Positions 1 through 13,360 of a DNA stretch of 64,000 nt are shown in pieces. The first letter of the stretch is position 1; each line of letters starts with the position of its first letter. The notes below the pieces were generated by a model. The model was not told the DNA's origin. It worked only from the letters and a program-made list of their open reading frames with translations, and searched no databases. Both the position numbers and the translations under genes were made by a program. This DNA comes from Albula goreensis (taxonomy: Eukaryota; Chordata; Actinopteri; Albuliformes; Albulidae): the NCBI GenBank assembly GCA_022829145.1, contig CM040763.1, positions 3,081,842-3,145,841 on the forward strand, written 5' to 3'.

Positions 1-1370
1 TGGAGAGGGGTGGAACATTCACACATTGTTCATGCCGTTAAAAGGACAACTGTTCAGGAAATGAGAAAAACTGGTTTATTTTGACATTACATGTCATATC
101 ATATTGCACATATATTCTTGAATAAACTCCCATTTGTCATTTGAGCCATGAAAAACTGACACAATATACAACTGACAATGCAAGCACTCAGTTCATTTGT
201 CAAACTCACAAACTTCAAATAATAAAGACATCTTTTGTTGTTTTATGTAGACAGTGATTCAACATCACTGCCTTTAATCGATGAAGCTCGTGGTAAACCA
301 CAACTTTATTCAGCTGCCAGTAATTCAGTCTGACTTCTGAGATTCTGAGATTCCATCTGAGCTCTGAGGGGATTTTGCTAACTGCATGTTCCACCCTGTA
401 TGACTCATACTCTCTATCACTCCATAAATCTCTTATCGATCAGCTTTTTGAAGTTAATGACTCACTGTTTCATCAGCTACTCCATGAGGTCTGTGCAGAT
501 CAAGTGGAACTTCAGTCTGACCAATTAACAACACAAGTCTCTTTGATTCCTCTTGCGAAAGAATAAAGACATTAAACATTACATCCAAAGACAGCCAAAA
601 TATAACGTATGACATACGTCATTGGGAAGGTCCTCACACAAATCTCATGTATGTTCTGTCTTGCCTGCAGAATAATTGGTGTGAGAGCATGTCTTGTGTC
701 AAAAATGAATCTTTCGTCTGTATCTGTAAAAACCTGTTTGAAGTGATGTCAATGGATTGTAATTCTACTACTTACCATTTCTGTGAATGGAGGCATCTTT
801 TGACTGGCAGAATACTGGATGATGGTGAAAAATCTACTGGTTTGTGTATCTGTCTAAATTCACAATTTTATATATGACATAATGTGTGATATAATATGTA
901 ACTGGATTTCTGAATCTTATTTTAGTTTCATCTATAGCCTCCACTGAATGTATGTATGCATCGCCTGAAGTAAGTTAGATGAATTGGTCCTTGTGTTAAT
1001 ATCCTGGTGAGATGCGACAAGGTTAACTTTATCTCCTGCACACTAAAGTTAATTGGAAGGTCTGACAATATGAATTACTCCACAGTGTCGTGAGGAAGGG
1101 CCAGACTGGCAGTGTGCAAACGCACTGAGACACTCCAGAGGACTGAAGGGTCAGCTCGGACGTTAAGTCCCAGAGGTCTAATGAGGCCGGTCTATCGGCA
1201 TGGCTCTTCTGTTTGAGCCGTCGATGGGGAGAGAGATCAATCAGAACGCGTGGTCCTGTTGTTTGTGCTCCGTTCTCTGGTCTCTCTTTTTCCTGAGGCT
1301 TCAAAGGAGCCATGTCCATCTGTGCAGCTAACAGCCCGACCAAGCTGACCACGTCTGATTAAAGACCCAG

Positions 1371-1680
1371 CTCACACACACACACACAAGCTCTCTCTCT
1401 CACACATACACACCCACTGATACACGCATGCATACATACACACGCATGCACATACACTCACATGCTCACACACATACACAAGCTCTCTCTCTCACACTCA
1501 CATACACACACACACACTGATACACGCATGCATACATACACACGCATGCATATACACTCACATGCTCACACACATACACAAGCTCTCTCTCACACTCACA
1601 TACACACACACACACACACTGATACACGCATGCATACATACACATGCATGCACATACACTCACACGCTCACACACACACG
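1371..1680 (+). repeat. CA-rich compound tandem repeat, unit 92-100 bp, three copies
   Basis: Each copy runs CACACAAGCTCTCTCTC, CACTGATACACGCATGCATA, CATACACACGCATGCA, then CACTCACATGCTCACACACA. AGCTCT recurs at 1389, 1481 and 1581. Open frames here are low-complexity artefacts. Confidence 0.9.
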
Positions 1681-1713
1681 GGAAATGATGTTTCCGAATA
1701 CCACTTTCTGAAA

Positions 1714-1757
1714 ATGCCATTGGCTGAATGCATGGAAACACATTCAGCCAATGGCAT
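1714..1757. repeat. Perfect 17-bp inverted repeat (hairpin)
   Basis: ATGCCATTGGCTGAATG (1714-1730) is followed after ten bases by its exact reverse complement CATTCAGCCAATGGCAT (1741-1757). Confidence 0.95.
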
Positions 1758-1917
1758 GGTATAGATGAGAGCTACATGCACTTGCATTCCTCCTGCCAGC
1801 TAGTTTTACCACTTTTCACCACACTCAGCATAAAATGAAAACACAGCTCATTTTAAATGTGATACTTCTCATTACTGTGCTAAGCGCTCACATGGAGTAT
1901 ATGGTGTCCTGGTGTAT

Positions 1918-1992
1918 CAATAATAATAATAATAATAATTATTAATAATAATTATTAATTACTATTACTATTATTATTATATTATTATTATA
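1918..1992. repeat. TAA/TTA-rich simple repeat
   Basis: Imperfect run of TAA, ATT and TTA triplets. Confidence 0.9.
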
Positions 1993-2699
1993 GTGGTAGG
2001 AGAAGAAGTAAAAGTAAAATAGAAAAAGCATGGGAAATTTTGTGGACCCTGTCACTATCACAGAAGCAGACACACCAAATGATATATACAACATTATAAC
2101 TATTAGAGTAGGATTTCCATAATGAAATTCTTTGTCCCTTTCAGGAGGTCCAGTATCATTTACCCATATCAAATATCTCTCTTTTAATTTGCCAGAGAGC
2201 CATTAAGTGTGCTTTAAATATGCATAATACGCGCCTGAAAACCAGTCCTCGGCAGTGTTATGAGTTCATAGATCTCCGATGGCCTCCAATGTGTCCACAT
2301 ACGGCCGCGCAGAGATTAACGCCATTCATGGGAGATATGAGTTTAATTTGATTTTCAGGCAGCGGGATCAGAGCTGTGGGAATGATGAGAAGCGGGTTTT
2401 CCAGCTCCAGGTCCTGGCGCGTGTGCATAACGGGCCCTCTGCCCGTACGCTCCCCGAACACGAAGCGCCGCACACAGGAGCGGTTCAGCAGACTTCCAAT
2501 GAATGATCTTTCTCTCCCATTGTGAGGAATTTCAGGACATCTTTCGTTCTCTGTCATCTTCCATGTCTCTTTACTCTTATTTAAAGGTTGTTTTCAGGGG
2601 TTAAATTTGTCTGTTGCAGCGCCACTGCAAGCATGCCAGTCATTGGCAACATATTTTCTTTTACAAATGAGAAGGTACAACAAGCTCTTGAACGTGCGT

Positions 2700-2700
<1 letters not shown>

Positions 2701-2776
<76 letters not shown>
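2701..2776. repeat. (CA)38 microsatellite
   Basis: Uninterrupted CA dinucleotides, 76 bases. Confidence 0.98.
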
Positions 2777-2777
<1 letters not shown>

Positions 2778-3110
2778 TCATGCTTTTACAAAATATTACC
2801 CATTATCAACGTAACTCCAGAAACGTGTTGGTTCGTTGGTTCTCCTGTTGAGTCACATTTGAAAAGTTATATAATATTTATTTTATATCATATTTATGTT
2901 TATCATATACACCAACACGCTTTGTCTTTGTCTTAGACAGTCAAGCTGTGAGCATATTAAAACCTTTTCTGTATGTTAATGGATATAAGGCACACTATTG
3001 CTAATTAAAAGGCTCTATAATGGCTCTGCCTCCTCCTGCTGTGTTCCTCTGGAGATGTAACCAGAGATTCTGAGCCATGCTTTACAGCCGGATTTCATTG
3101 AGAGTCTCCA

Positions 3111-3231
3111 GAATAAGGTTCTATGGAGAACCTGTGAGTGAGATCCATATCAAAGAAGAACCTTTAAGGGTTCCCCCAGCAGGACAAGCGAAGAACCCTT
3201 CAGGAACATTTTTTTTTCTAAGAGTGTATAC
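3111..3231. mobile_element. DNA-transposon-like fragment with GAACC/GGTTC repeats
   Basis: AAGGTTCTATGGAGAACCTG, AAGAAGAACCTTTAAGGGTT and CGAAGAACCCTTCAGGAACA, closing with TTCTAAGAGTGTA, are the wording of a common fish non-autonomous DNA transposon. Only one end (TAAGAGTGTA) is recognisable. Confidence 0.45.
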
Positions 3232-4570
3232 ACACACGCATTAACATGTACACAAATACTCACACATGCCTATGCAAATACACACACAGACACACATTGG
3301 CACATACTTTTGCAGACATTCACACACATACAAACTCACCTACTTGTATGCACACGGACAGCAAACATACAGTCAGTATTGCGGAGGTGCTGAGTAAAAA
3401 AACCGATTGACATAGTAAGGCAGTTCCTTACAAAAATGTTCCTTATGACTAAAAGGTAACTTCAATACAACAATAAACACAACTGTCGAGGAACAGTCAG
3501 GAAACAAGAAAAAATTGCACGCTGGCAAAATTTACCCTAACTTTTCTGATGTTCCAGGACCGTTCTGACGAGAGCAAATTTTTCATGGGGCTCTTTCCCG
3601 TCTCCCCCTGCAAGGGAGACGAAAGACGCCAAACGCAGAGGAACAATGGCCGCTTTGATCCGAGCGGATAAACGGGCGAGGGGGAAACCGTACCAGGAGA
3701 CGGAAGGCTCTAGATCCGTATGCAAATTTCCGTGACAGGAAAAATGAAAAGATAAATCTTTGGGGAACGTGCTGTAAGTTGACTGGGCAGGGGAGGAGGG
3801 GGAGGACGAGTGGTAAACAAGAAATAAATTAAGCTGGGTTACCCAGAAAGAGCGCAAGACGTGACATTTCACTCCGTTATATCAATAATAAAAGAGATTA
3901 TGGGTACCTTGAAAGGGTTACACAAATGAGACAAGTCAGGGGAAGGGTATTAAAAGAAAGGTGGCAGATGTCACCTAATACCGAGGCACAGACAGCTGTT
4001 GCTAAATTAATATTTCATGGCTTCCATAAAAAAATCCAGAACCAAGAAGTATTTCCCTTTCAAAGACATGTTTGAGTTTATATAGACAACGCCGTAACAT
4101 GTGAGATTGGCATGTCCTGGAATTCATTTGACTTTTTAACGAGCGTTGTTACGGTAACCATCTTTAGAATGCAGAGGAATAAAGAATGTTGATGTAAGAT
4201 CTCGTGACCTATATTACCTGTTCTACATTTCCCTACGCAACCTCCTTGACATGGTGTGTCTCCCCCCTACTTTTATTTGAAGTTCACCTCAAAAGACTAT
4301 TCATATTTCCTACTCTGTTAGATGGGAAAGCAATGCAAATGGTGGTAGTCTGATAATATATAATGTTGGCCAGTCTGTTATGGAAAATATTAGGTTATTA
4401 TAAATGATCAGTAGATGATTAAACTGAGCCTTTGAGATTTACATGGTTAGTTGAGCAAGATGAGATGAATAGAGAATAGGCACCCTAAAGTTTTGTTGAA
4501 TTTATCCATAACGTAATTGATGTGTAATCTTTTTGCACTGTAGACTGTAAAAGGTCCCCTGTAAAAATGC

Positions 4571-4758
4571 TCCTCTGTAATACTTTAGGATGTGAAATAG
4601 TCACTGGCTCTCTTGCAGTACTGTGTGTGACCTGTAGGGTGTAAAATAGTCAATGGATTTCTTCTGTAGTACCGTGTATAACCTGTAAGGTGTAAAATAG
4701 TCGATGGGATGGCTTTCTTCTGTAGTACCGTGTATGGCCTGTAGGGTGTAAATAGTCA
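4571..4758. repeat. Degenerate tandem repeat, about 50-bp unit, four copies
   Basis: Copies read CTTCTGTAGTACCGTGTATA, ACCTGTAAGGTGTAAAATAG, then TCGATGG, starting near 4571, 4609, 4660 and 4708 with increasing divergence to the left. A lone related copy occurs at 59487-59535. Confidence 0.85.
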
Positions 4759-7700
4759 CCAGCTCTCCCGGCTTAGTTGCAATGCTACTTGCATGGAGAG
4801 TTGTTGGTACACTGCTGCCTGAAGAAACATGGTAGGTAATTCCAATTTTGGGATAATAATTGAAAACAACAGATATCCACAGCTACAAAACAGATGCAGC
4901 ATCCCTCAGACACAACCACAGGCACTGGATTAACAAGCATTCACAGCGGGCACTTCTTAACTCGCTGGTAAAAAAAAAAAAAAGAAAAACAGCCTGGCAG
5001 TGTGGCAGGGAAATGTCTGATTTCTGCAGGTAGCTGTAAGCCCATGCTTCCTCCTCTGACCCACTGCCCTTTCAATCTGCGGTGAAATTTGCCTTGTTTG
5101 AAACTCCCAGCTGCTCACCAACAGGAAAGCTGGAAAGGAAATCTGCCAAAAAAATGTTTGCAGTGCTCTCCTTCGGGTCCGTAGATCTGACTGCCCTGTA
5201 AAAACCTAGTCCGTAGGCTGCTGGAAGATGGATTTTTGTTTGGCAGTGGGAGGCAAATCCCTCTGACAGGCTGCTGACACGTACGTATTCCACAGAGTCT
5301 GACACGCATCTGTATTCGCATGATTGTGGAGCATCCTGACGTGTGAAATTGAACTCCGTCTCTGCGCAGCGTAAGGTCAACAGGCAACAGCGGGCATGTG
5401 TGTGCAACATCCTCCTGAATGCAGTACCAGTGCAGCTGTGCACGGGGTTACAGTCAGTAAGTCTTTGACTTGACATGTTTTTGATAAGCTAAAAAAAATA
5501 CAGACCATTTCTGAAGCGCCTGTGCAGTTTTATTGCCATATACACCATAACCTAACATGTTGTGATTCAAGAGAAATATTAACAGAAGATTTAATGATCA
5601 GACATGTGCTATCCTTTGACTCATCTGGTCTTTTCCCATGTCCAGGTGTTTCTGTGAGACATAAGGACCTCAGTGAGTTTTGGATTGGGACTTTAATACT
5701 TGGAGAAAAATCCACATCCTAGGCTCAAGCTCTTCCATACTGGAAATAAATGGCACTCTCTCTGATAGATGGACCTTTTTGTCCAATAGCACTAGAGGCA
5801 ATATTCTGTCACAGACGCATTATTTTCCAGTGTTTTTTTAATGCATTACAGTGCCTTTAAATTGGATCTAGACCAGGTATTGTCCAAAGAAATACAGGTA
5901 TACTCTCATTTCAAGGCACTGTATTGTGCCTTAAGACCTGTATTGGGATTTTAGAAAAGTGAGTAAGTATTTTTTTTTTTGTTCGGTTTTAACAGCACGG
6001 TGGCAGCATTCTAATTCTGAACCAGCATGAAATCATGAAACTTTCAATCATTTTCTCTTCTGAATCTGAGCAGCGTAACAGAGGCACACGGCGACTGTTA
6101 ATGTTTAATGTGGCGTATGAAACATCTGCTGAATTCCTCATATTAGCGATTCTCTTAAAGCCGCTATTGAACTTCAGCTGACTCTGAATGCATGCAAAGC
6201 AACAAAGACAGAGAGAAAAAAAGGAGAAAATGGAGGCGCGCGCTATTGGGTTAGCCTCTCTGGTGTATGAATTACACATTGTTGTAAAATGCAGCAGGAT
6301 TCGGAATAAAGAGTTCCTGCTATAGTGTCTCAGTTTGTCCCTTGTCTCAGATGGGAAGAATATAACAGTCTATTGTTTCCTCTGCACAACAGTGATCAGT
6401 GACCATATTGATTCCGCTGGTTAATGATTCATTTCTCATTGTAAATAATGCATAATATGTTTATATGCCACAGATCACAATGGAAAAGCTGAAAACAAAG
6501 GGCTAGTGTCAATCAAATACACTTTTAAGCCATGTGCAACACTGTCAAATGGACTTAAATATCCAAAAGGGTATATTTGCATTTACATTTTAAATATCAC
6601 ACACTCAAAGGAAATGTTGTTGTAATACAAAGTTAGTTCTGATTGAACTGAAAAGGCCTTTAAATGGACTAACTTCATTTTATTGAATGCATCTCAAACA
6701 ATTTTATTTTTTATGTTGTTATGTACTTCATTCAACAAACATCTATCTTGTTGATATGATTATGTGATAATATTTATATTTCCCTTAGTAGAACAATGTT
6801 ACGAGTTTTGACTGGCTTCTTCTGGATCATTGTTTTCTTCCTCAGTTCCCAAATGAACAACAAATGAAGTCATTTCAAGATATGAGCATCAAATTCCCAA
6901 AAAAATCACCTCATTTTTTGGCATCTTCACGATTACATCAATACATACCTCAGTTTGCAGTTGAAATATTTCTACCTGCAGTATCTCATAAATATATCAC
7001 ACAGGACCAATTAACAACATGAGCAAAAGGTTGTATGTTCACTTTAGACGTGGCATTTTAAAGAGGAAGGAATGGCATAGGCTACCATAAGGAATCTATG
7101 CAGACACGAGCGTGATCTGTGAACATGTTAGAGGAGAGGTCTAAATCATTGTGATCTCCCTCATTAACATAGCATTACATCTGTACATCTCAATCCCAGC
7201 ATCGGAGGCTGTCTATTATTTTACACCTATGTTTATTTACCGGATTTGATTATTCCCGAGGTGTTACCAGTCCATCATACCAAGCTAGCGATATACGTGA
7301 CAGATAACATTTTTCATATCTATGGTAAATGTTATTCAGGAAAATATGGCTGTGGCAAAAGTGATGTTCATAACATTCTGTCATTCCCAGGATTTTATTG
7401 CCATTTTGTCACACAGTGTAAGCAATGAGGCCTTGCAAACAGGGGTATAAAATGAATCTTGACACCTGTAACTGAATGGTGACAGCTCTAATGCCTTCTG
7501 ACATCTCTGTGATTGAATGTGTTTTATAAATGTGGTCTAAATGTAATATTCAAATTCAATATAAATAGAAAATGTAAATAAATATTTTCATTTTTTTTCT
7601 CTCTGTGCATTTGTTACTGAAAAACAATTTTTTGTTATTCAAAATCCAGGTAACCATAACTGAAAATAATGCAAAACTGATAAATTGGGCTCTCTCCATC

Positions 7701-9181
7701 CAGTGAGGCTATATTGTGGGTGTATGCTTAGCTTTTCCCTACATTTATAAACTATGAAATCCTCACCATATACTAACCAAACACTAAGGTGTTTTTGTAC
7801 AGGACTCTTGTCCTCTCAGAGATTGGAAAGCTATTCTCAGGAATTGTACTTCTAGGTTTGGTTTTGCTGTTTATAAGTATTCAAAGTTCTGCTTTGTCTT
7901 GAGTCATTTGCGAAAGCTAAAATCAGGGTACAAGCTTACAGTAGTGAGGCAGTAGATGGATACACTGTAAAAAAAAAAAATCACCTTTAAATTTTTGACT
8001 GGAGTTTAAATATCCTGTTCAGAAGATTAGAGGAACAACAGCAGGCTTTGATCTCTGTTTAAATATCAGTGTCAACAACAGTGGCCATATTTAATGAGTG
8101 TTCACAGTGTCAAAGATATGATCAAGGTCTCTTTGCGGAGGGATGAAGAAGATAAAAGAATGAGAGTACATGAAAAATAGAGAAGAAAGGAAAAAGGAAA
8201 AGAACAGATTGACTGGCATCAAAACAGGTCAGGAGCTGAGGGGGAGTGTAGGAGATACAGCTCGTCACATGGAGAGCCGTGGATGATTAAAACCCTCCAG
8301 AGGCCGCAAACAGCTTTCATCCTCTCCGTTCATCAGCTCCGCACTGCAAATCATAATAAACCTCCATACCCGCATCCACGCACGTGTGTGTCTGTGTGTG
8401 TGCAATGCAATACAATACAAAAGGCTACTCTATACCTTACTGGTGTAGGTTCATAATTGCTTCTCCATCAGTACGAGTGCTTAAGTTAAAGTAGCTAGCG
8501 GTTCATAAAGGGCCCCGGTACTGTCATATATATTACCTACACCCGTCACTGTGGTCGATGCAGTTGTATCAAGTCATGTTTTAGATGGGGGAAGGGGGGG
8601 GAGGTGTAGTATAGTGGGTTGCAAGATTCCATTAAGATGCAGTGCGGTTGTGTATTTATGACTGAATTACCAGTTAGCACGCTAAAAAACAAACTCCACT
8701 TTATCAGCAGTAATTAGCCGGCGTGGTACGGATCCCCTCTCAGCACACAGAGTTTTAATTCACAATCACAGAACAATGTACCCATCTTTAATACAAACAG
8801 CAACCAGCGGGATGCTGAAGTTCTTACAGAAGTTCTCTCACAAACCTCGTGCTGTAAAGGATTAGATTCATGTAAGACGGAAGTGTGATACTCCTTCAGC
8901 TTTCCTAAATGAAGAAATGTAGTGAAAAGCAAAACATTTAAGAATTGCTCAAAATAAACAATGCAAAATGCTGTACATCTTGACTGACAGACATGCTTAC
9001 ACTTTAGACAGATGGGAGCTACATATAAGGCTGTCCAATCCATCATTTCCTATTCCAATGTACCAAATCCCCTTCCCCCACAAACCAAGTGTTCCACTAA
9101 ATCTAGCCACAGGGCGTGCTGGCTTTTGTCTACACCTCCTGCAAATAAATCCAGTTAAATGAAATATCTCAGGTCAGAGGC

Positions 9182-9315
9182 TCTCCAGGGTTCTGTCCTT
9201 CCACAGAGGTGGGTGCTGTCCATGGTGCTGTCCTGCCACAGACAATGTGCTGTCCATGGTGCTGAAGTGCTTCCACAGACACAGCGCTGACCATGGTGCT
9301 GAAGTGCTTCCACTT
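9182..9315. repeat. Degenerate minisatellite, about 45-bp unit, three copies
   Basis: Copies share CCATGGTGCTG and GTGCTTCCACAGACA (CTGTCCATGGTGCTGAAGTG near 9250, CTGACCATGGTGCTGAAGTG near 9288). Confidence 0.75.
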
Positions 9316-9449
9316 GTGACCAGATTGAGACAGGCTTACGCAACAGGTACCGTTGTTCAGTGTCAAAATGTTTTATTATGAACCTGTAAGAGCTTTCCAA
9401 CAAGAAATGCCTGTAATAAATGAACACCGTTTCTAAAGTTGGACTCACT

Positions 9450-9485
9450 TAAATGCATATTTTCAGTTTTGAAAATATGCATTTA
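9450..9485. repeat. Perfect 16-bp palindrome with 4-nt loop
   Basis: TAAATGCATATTTTCA (9450-9465) and TGAAAATATGCATTTA (9470-9485) are exact reverse complements around GTTT. Flanking GTTTCTAAA (9429-9437) and TTTAGAAAC (9482-9490) are also mirror images. Confidence 0.95.
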
Positions 9486-11200
9486 GAAACAGTATTGATG
9501 TTTTGATGGTTGAGACAACTTTTCTCGCTCTATTCTGATGCCTTATTTAAACTTCAAAGTAAAGTCATTGAATGAATCTACTGCCAGTGGTGTGTATCTT
9601 GGTCATTTTAATAAAATAGGCTTTGTATGGAGTATGAAAGCTCTCAAAAGCAATCCCCCACCTGTGTCTACAAATATCAAATAACCTTCCTGTTGAAGCG
9701 GTGAACAGTCTGTAGAGTATGGAGATAAGGGGGTGAAGAGTACTATATCCGATGAGATCTATATGCAATGAAGTCTTTATATAGTGGGATCTATATGCAG
9801 TGCAGACTATAACACAGTGAGGTTTGCTTACATATTTTCTCTTTCAAGCTCCAGTGCATCACAGGAGCGATGGCTATCTGATTACCAAGCTTTTTCTTAT
9901 TAAAAGATGAAATATTAAGCTGGCCCTTCTGGTTCCATTATTGAATGGGATCTAATTTACGGCCAGGCCCCAGACTCCTTTTTCATGTGCGTGTGAGTGA
10001 AATGTTGAAGAGGCCGGACCATTCGCAGAGCTGAGAGCCGGGAAGCGGGGCCGCTTATTTTCTCAGATAATGGAGAGCTGCTTAAGGAAACGGCAGCAAC
10101 AAAGCACACGCGCGTGTGTCACAACATTCAGCCTGTCTTTTATCAGGTCATATTAGAGGCCTTTTAGAGGCAGAGCTCAGCGGGCTTTCAGGGGAGAAAC
10201 CGTGAACGATAAGGAGTCTGTGAGGAGGGGACTGGTTATGGTCCATTAGGATGCTCCCATATTTCAGCTCCTATGTGCTTCAAACATTTGCTTTCCCGGA
10301 CCTCTGCCACTTAATCCTCCATCACGCCATTTTTACAGCCATCTCCTATGAAGGGGAACATGAGTGGAGCCAGAAACAACAAAAGCATTCGCCAGACACA
10401 TAGGCTTGGCTCAGTCAATATTTATCCTTCATTTTTTGGACGTAAATAAACAAAAGCATGGGTTTTTTTGTTTGTTTCTTCACAAGGTTTGAAAAAGTAA
10501 TTTTGGAAATCAGTGAACTCACCAAGCCGTGTGCGAAGCTAAACAAATATAAACAAACATTTCAATTTAAGTATCAGTTTCAAGGACACATTTTGATTGA
10601 ATCTAGGTTGTAAGGAATTTAAGAATTTGAATCACCCAGACCTGAGCCATGTCATTACGCCAGCCTGAAGCTGGGTTTACTTTGAACTGGAGTCAATATT
10701 CACCTGAATGGACACACCATCGTAGAGAGTACCTGCCCTTCATTCAGGTATAACTGTGCAAAGACCTGCAATCCTTCCACTGAAGTTCATATTATTCTTT
10801 GTTTTCCCTCTTCAGTAAGCTTGGTTCGATTTGTTCAGTCATTCAGTTAGCATTCAAGTCTGTGTTTTTGTCCTTAACTTTGACCTTCAAATAAATTTGA
10901 GTGTTCCTTCTTCTCTGTACAAACACAGTTTGACAAGTACATTGTTGTGATTGCAGAGCTGTGTTTGTTTGAAGCCCCTTTCACTCTTTCCCAAAAGTGT
11001 AAAAGAGGCATCAATAATTATGAAGACATTAAGTTAATACAGAATGAAGTCACTGAGATTAACAATATGGAGCAAACATCAGCAGGGATTTCAGAGTTTT
11101 AATTTTAATGGAACCATGCATGTAATTATAGATAACCGATAAGCTGTGTCTGTAAAATATATTGTTGAAGGACCCAAATCAAAATCATTTGACACAAAAT

Positions 11201-11203
<3 letters not shown>

Positions 11204-11289
<86 letters not shown>
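11204..11289. repeat. (CA)n microsatellite
   Basis: CA dinucleotides over 86 bases with one CG interruption near 11236. Confidence 0.97.
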
Positions 11290-11291
<2 letters not shown>

Positions 11292-12830
11292 GCACCGCTT
11301 CAATCAGTGTGAGCCACAGTTTACTACTGTTTACTACTCCACTGTTCTAAGAATCAGGCCATGTGACTCCAAAAATGGGCGGAGCTACCATATATTATGT
11401 GCACTGTTGTGTTCATTAGTCTCTTTTATGTTCAGTGTAAACATATTTTGTTTTTTGTTTCCGTAGTTCTAAGTTTTATCATTTAACAAGCTCAGCATTA
11501 AAACTATGGGATTATAGCGTATGAAAGCGAACAATGCATGAAAGTCTTTCTGAGTTGGTCGACTCCTCAGTCATATATTAAAAAGCAGTGATTTTATGTC
11601 AAAGCCATCCTAATTCTAACAGCTATTTCTATACGCAAGATCCACATTGAAGCTGCAAGTATTTCACTAATAGTGAATAGTGATAAGCAAAATGGAATGT
11701 TTTTTTTTTCAAGGTTACAAATGATAAAACCAATCAGACCAGCATTGCCAGTATCTATGAACACAGATTATAAAGAGCAATTATGAGATTGTAGACAATC
11801 ATTTTAAAAAAAATTAAAGCTATTGATTCATTTGGATGCAAATGTAACAGTTCTGAGAACTAATAATAATATTTTATAGAAAACATATACAAAGTTATTA
11901 TTAATGATTAACAACACATTTAATAATCATATATACATAGTCACTGTTTTTTGTCTGTTTAAACTTGGAATAAGTCATTTTTGTGTATTTAGACATGATG
12001 TAACCAATACACAGAAAGCACTGAATGGAATATATGTATCTCTTTGAGTGGCATTGCTGGAGACGTTAAGATATACCTGATACAAGAGTTTTGCACAAAT
12101 ATCTCAATATTCATATATATTCAATATTGTTCCCTTTTCTGTCATTGAGCTCGAGTAAATAACATTAATGTGGACACAGTGTAAAATACAGCCTGTGCAG
12201 CGGTGATAAAGAGAGCAATAACACTTATCACAGTCATTGTGTATGCAATATTTCAGTAATACACATTTTAATTTCCTTTGTATCACCTTCTATCTTGATA
12301 CTGCTATCAGCTGTGTGTTGTTAAAGTCTATAGTAGATGAAAAAGTAGGCCACTGTATCCTCAATACTGCATGTTGCATCTCTTCAGGGACCCAAAGAGG
12401 AATTTTAATATTGCTCCGCACATCAAATGATGAGCGATAAATACACATTATTCAAATAATGTGGATGTGAATATGTTCACACCCTTAAAAATTGATACTG
12501 TCCCATGAATAAGTCATTCAAACAGATGCCTCAGCCTCAGACCTGCTTCCTGCTCTTTCAGAACACATTTTATGAAGTTTACAGAGTTTACTGTGAGCAA
12601 ACAGTGAATTTCCTAACGTGCACTCGGTGGTCTGTATCTGAACAGGAACTTTGATTTGGCCAACATGTTGCTTTGTGCAGTGAAATGAGTTGGTGCCATA
12701 AACAGTAAAGAGGGTTTACCGCAGATTAGTCAGACTGGGAAGATGATAATACCAATCCACGGTAATGCTGTTAGACCTCACTGAGTAAGGATTAAAGGAT
12801 TCCCACTGCAATAGGAAAGTTAAGGGCGGA

Positions 12831-13088
12831 ATCTAATCAAACAAACTTCAAGGACAAATGCAATTCAATTAAAAAAACAGAATTTTCATTACAACATAAT
12901 GTTTCATCATAACATAATTACTCAACAAATTTAATAATTCCAGTTTCATTTTCAGAAACAAGCAAATCTTAATGTGCTCTTTTAATTATGGGATTGAAAA
13001 GCATTTACCCTTAAATAGACAACAGTATGCTTTGGTTGAATTGCATATGTCCTTAAAGTGACTACATGCATTTGATTGGGTAACATGC
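12831..13088. mobile_element. MITE-like inverted-repeat element, copy A
   Basis: The left end TAATCAAACAAACTTCAAGG then ACAAATGCAATTCAA is mirrored at the right by TTGAATTGCATATGTCCTTA then AAGTGACTACATGCATTTGATTG. The terminal inverted repeats are about 45 bp and imperfect, around an AT-rich core without coding. A second copy lies at 57470-57710. Superfamily is not determined. Confidence 0.6.
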
Positions 13089-13139
13089 TAACGACTGAAC
13101 AGGAGTGCAAATTTAACACAAGATAATTGTGTCTAAATC

Positions 13140-13360
13140 AGACTACACTGCATGTTAGGTATTTAGCAGATACCCTTATCCTCAGTGACTTACACAGCAG
13201 TCCATTGATAGAGCTGTATATTTACTGAGACGGTTCAAGTGCAGTGTATTTCCTCAAGGGTACTCAAGTGGCAATGTTCTGCCTAGGAAATGAACCTGCA
13301 ACCTCTGAGTTACAAGCCCAGCTCCCAAACCATTACACTATACTGTTGCCTTATACATAC
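13140..13360 (-). mobile_element. tRNA-derived SINE, near full length
   Basis: On the plus strand the tail (GGTATTTAGCAGATACCCTT ATCCTCAGTGACTTACACAG) comes first. The head ends at 13360 (GAACCTGCAACCTCTGAGTT ACAAGCCCAGCTCCC). This copy has a single, unexpanded head and so gives the ancestral form of the minisatellite unit. Confidence 0.85.

Larger units (their letters stand above)
1..9449. other. Intergenic DNA, distal part, downstream of pdzrn4
   Basis: No gene was recognised. The sequence is AT-rich and mostly unique, with the repeats listed separately (1371-1680, 1714-1757, 1918-1992, 2701-2776, 3111-3231, 4571-4758, 9182-9315). Two GC-richer complex stretches, 2262-2520 and 3530-3900, look unlike their surroundings but carry no recognisable protein. 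Confidence 0.6.

Noticed and set aside
1466-1741. Cys/Val-rich and His/Thr-rich frames in CA repeats (also near 2600-2850 and 11091-11350)
   Set aside because: Direct translations of CA/TG repeats.
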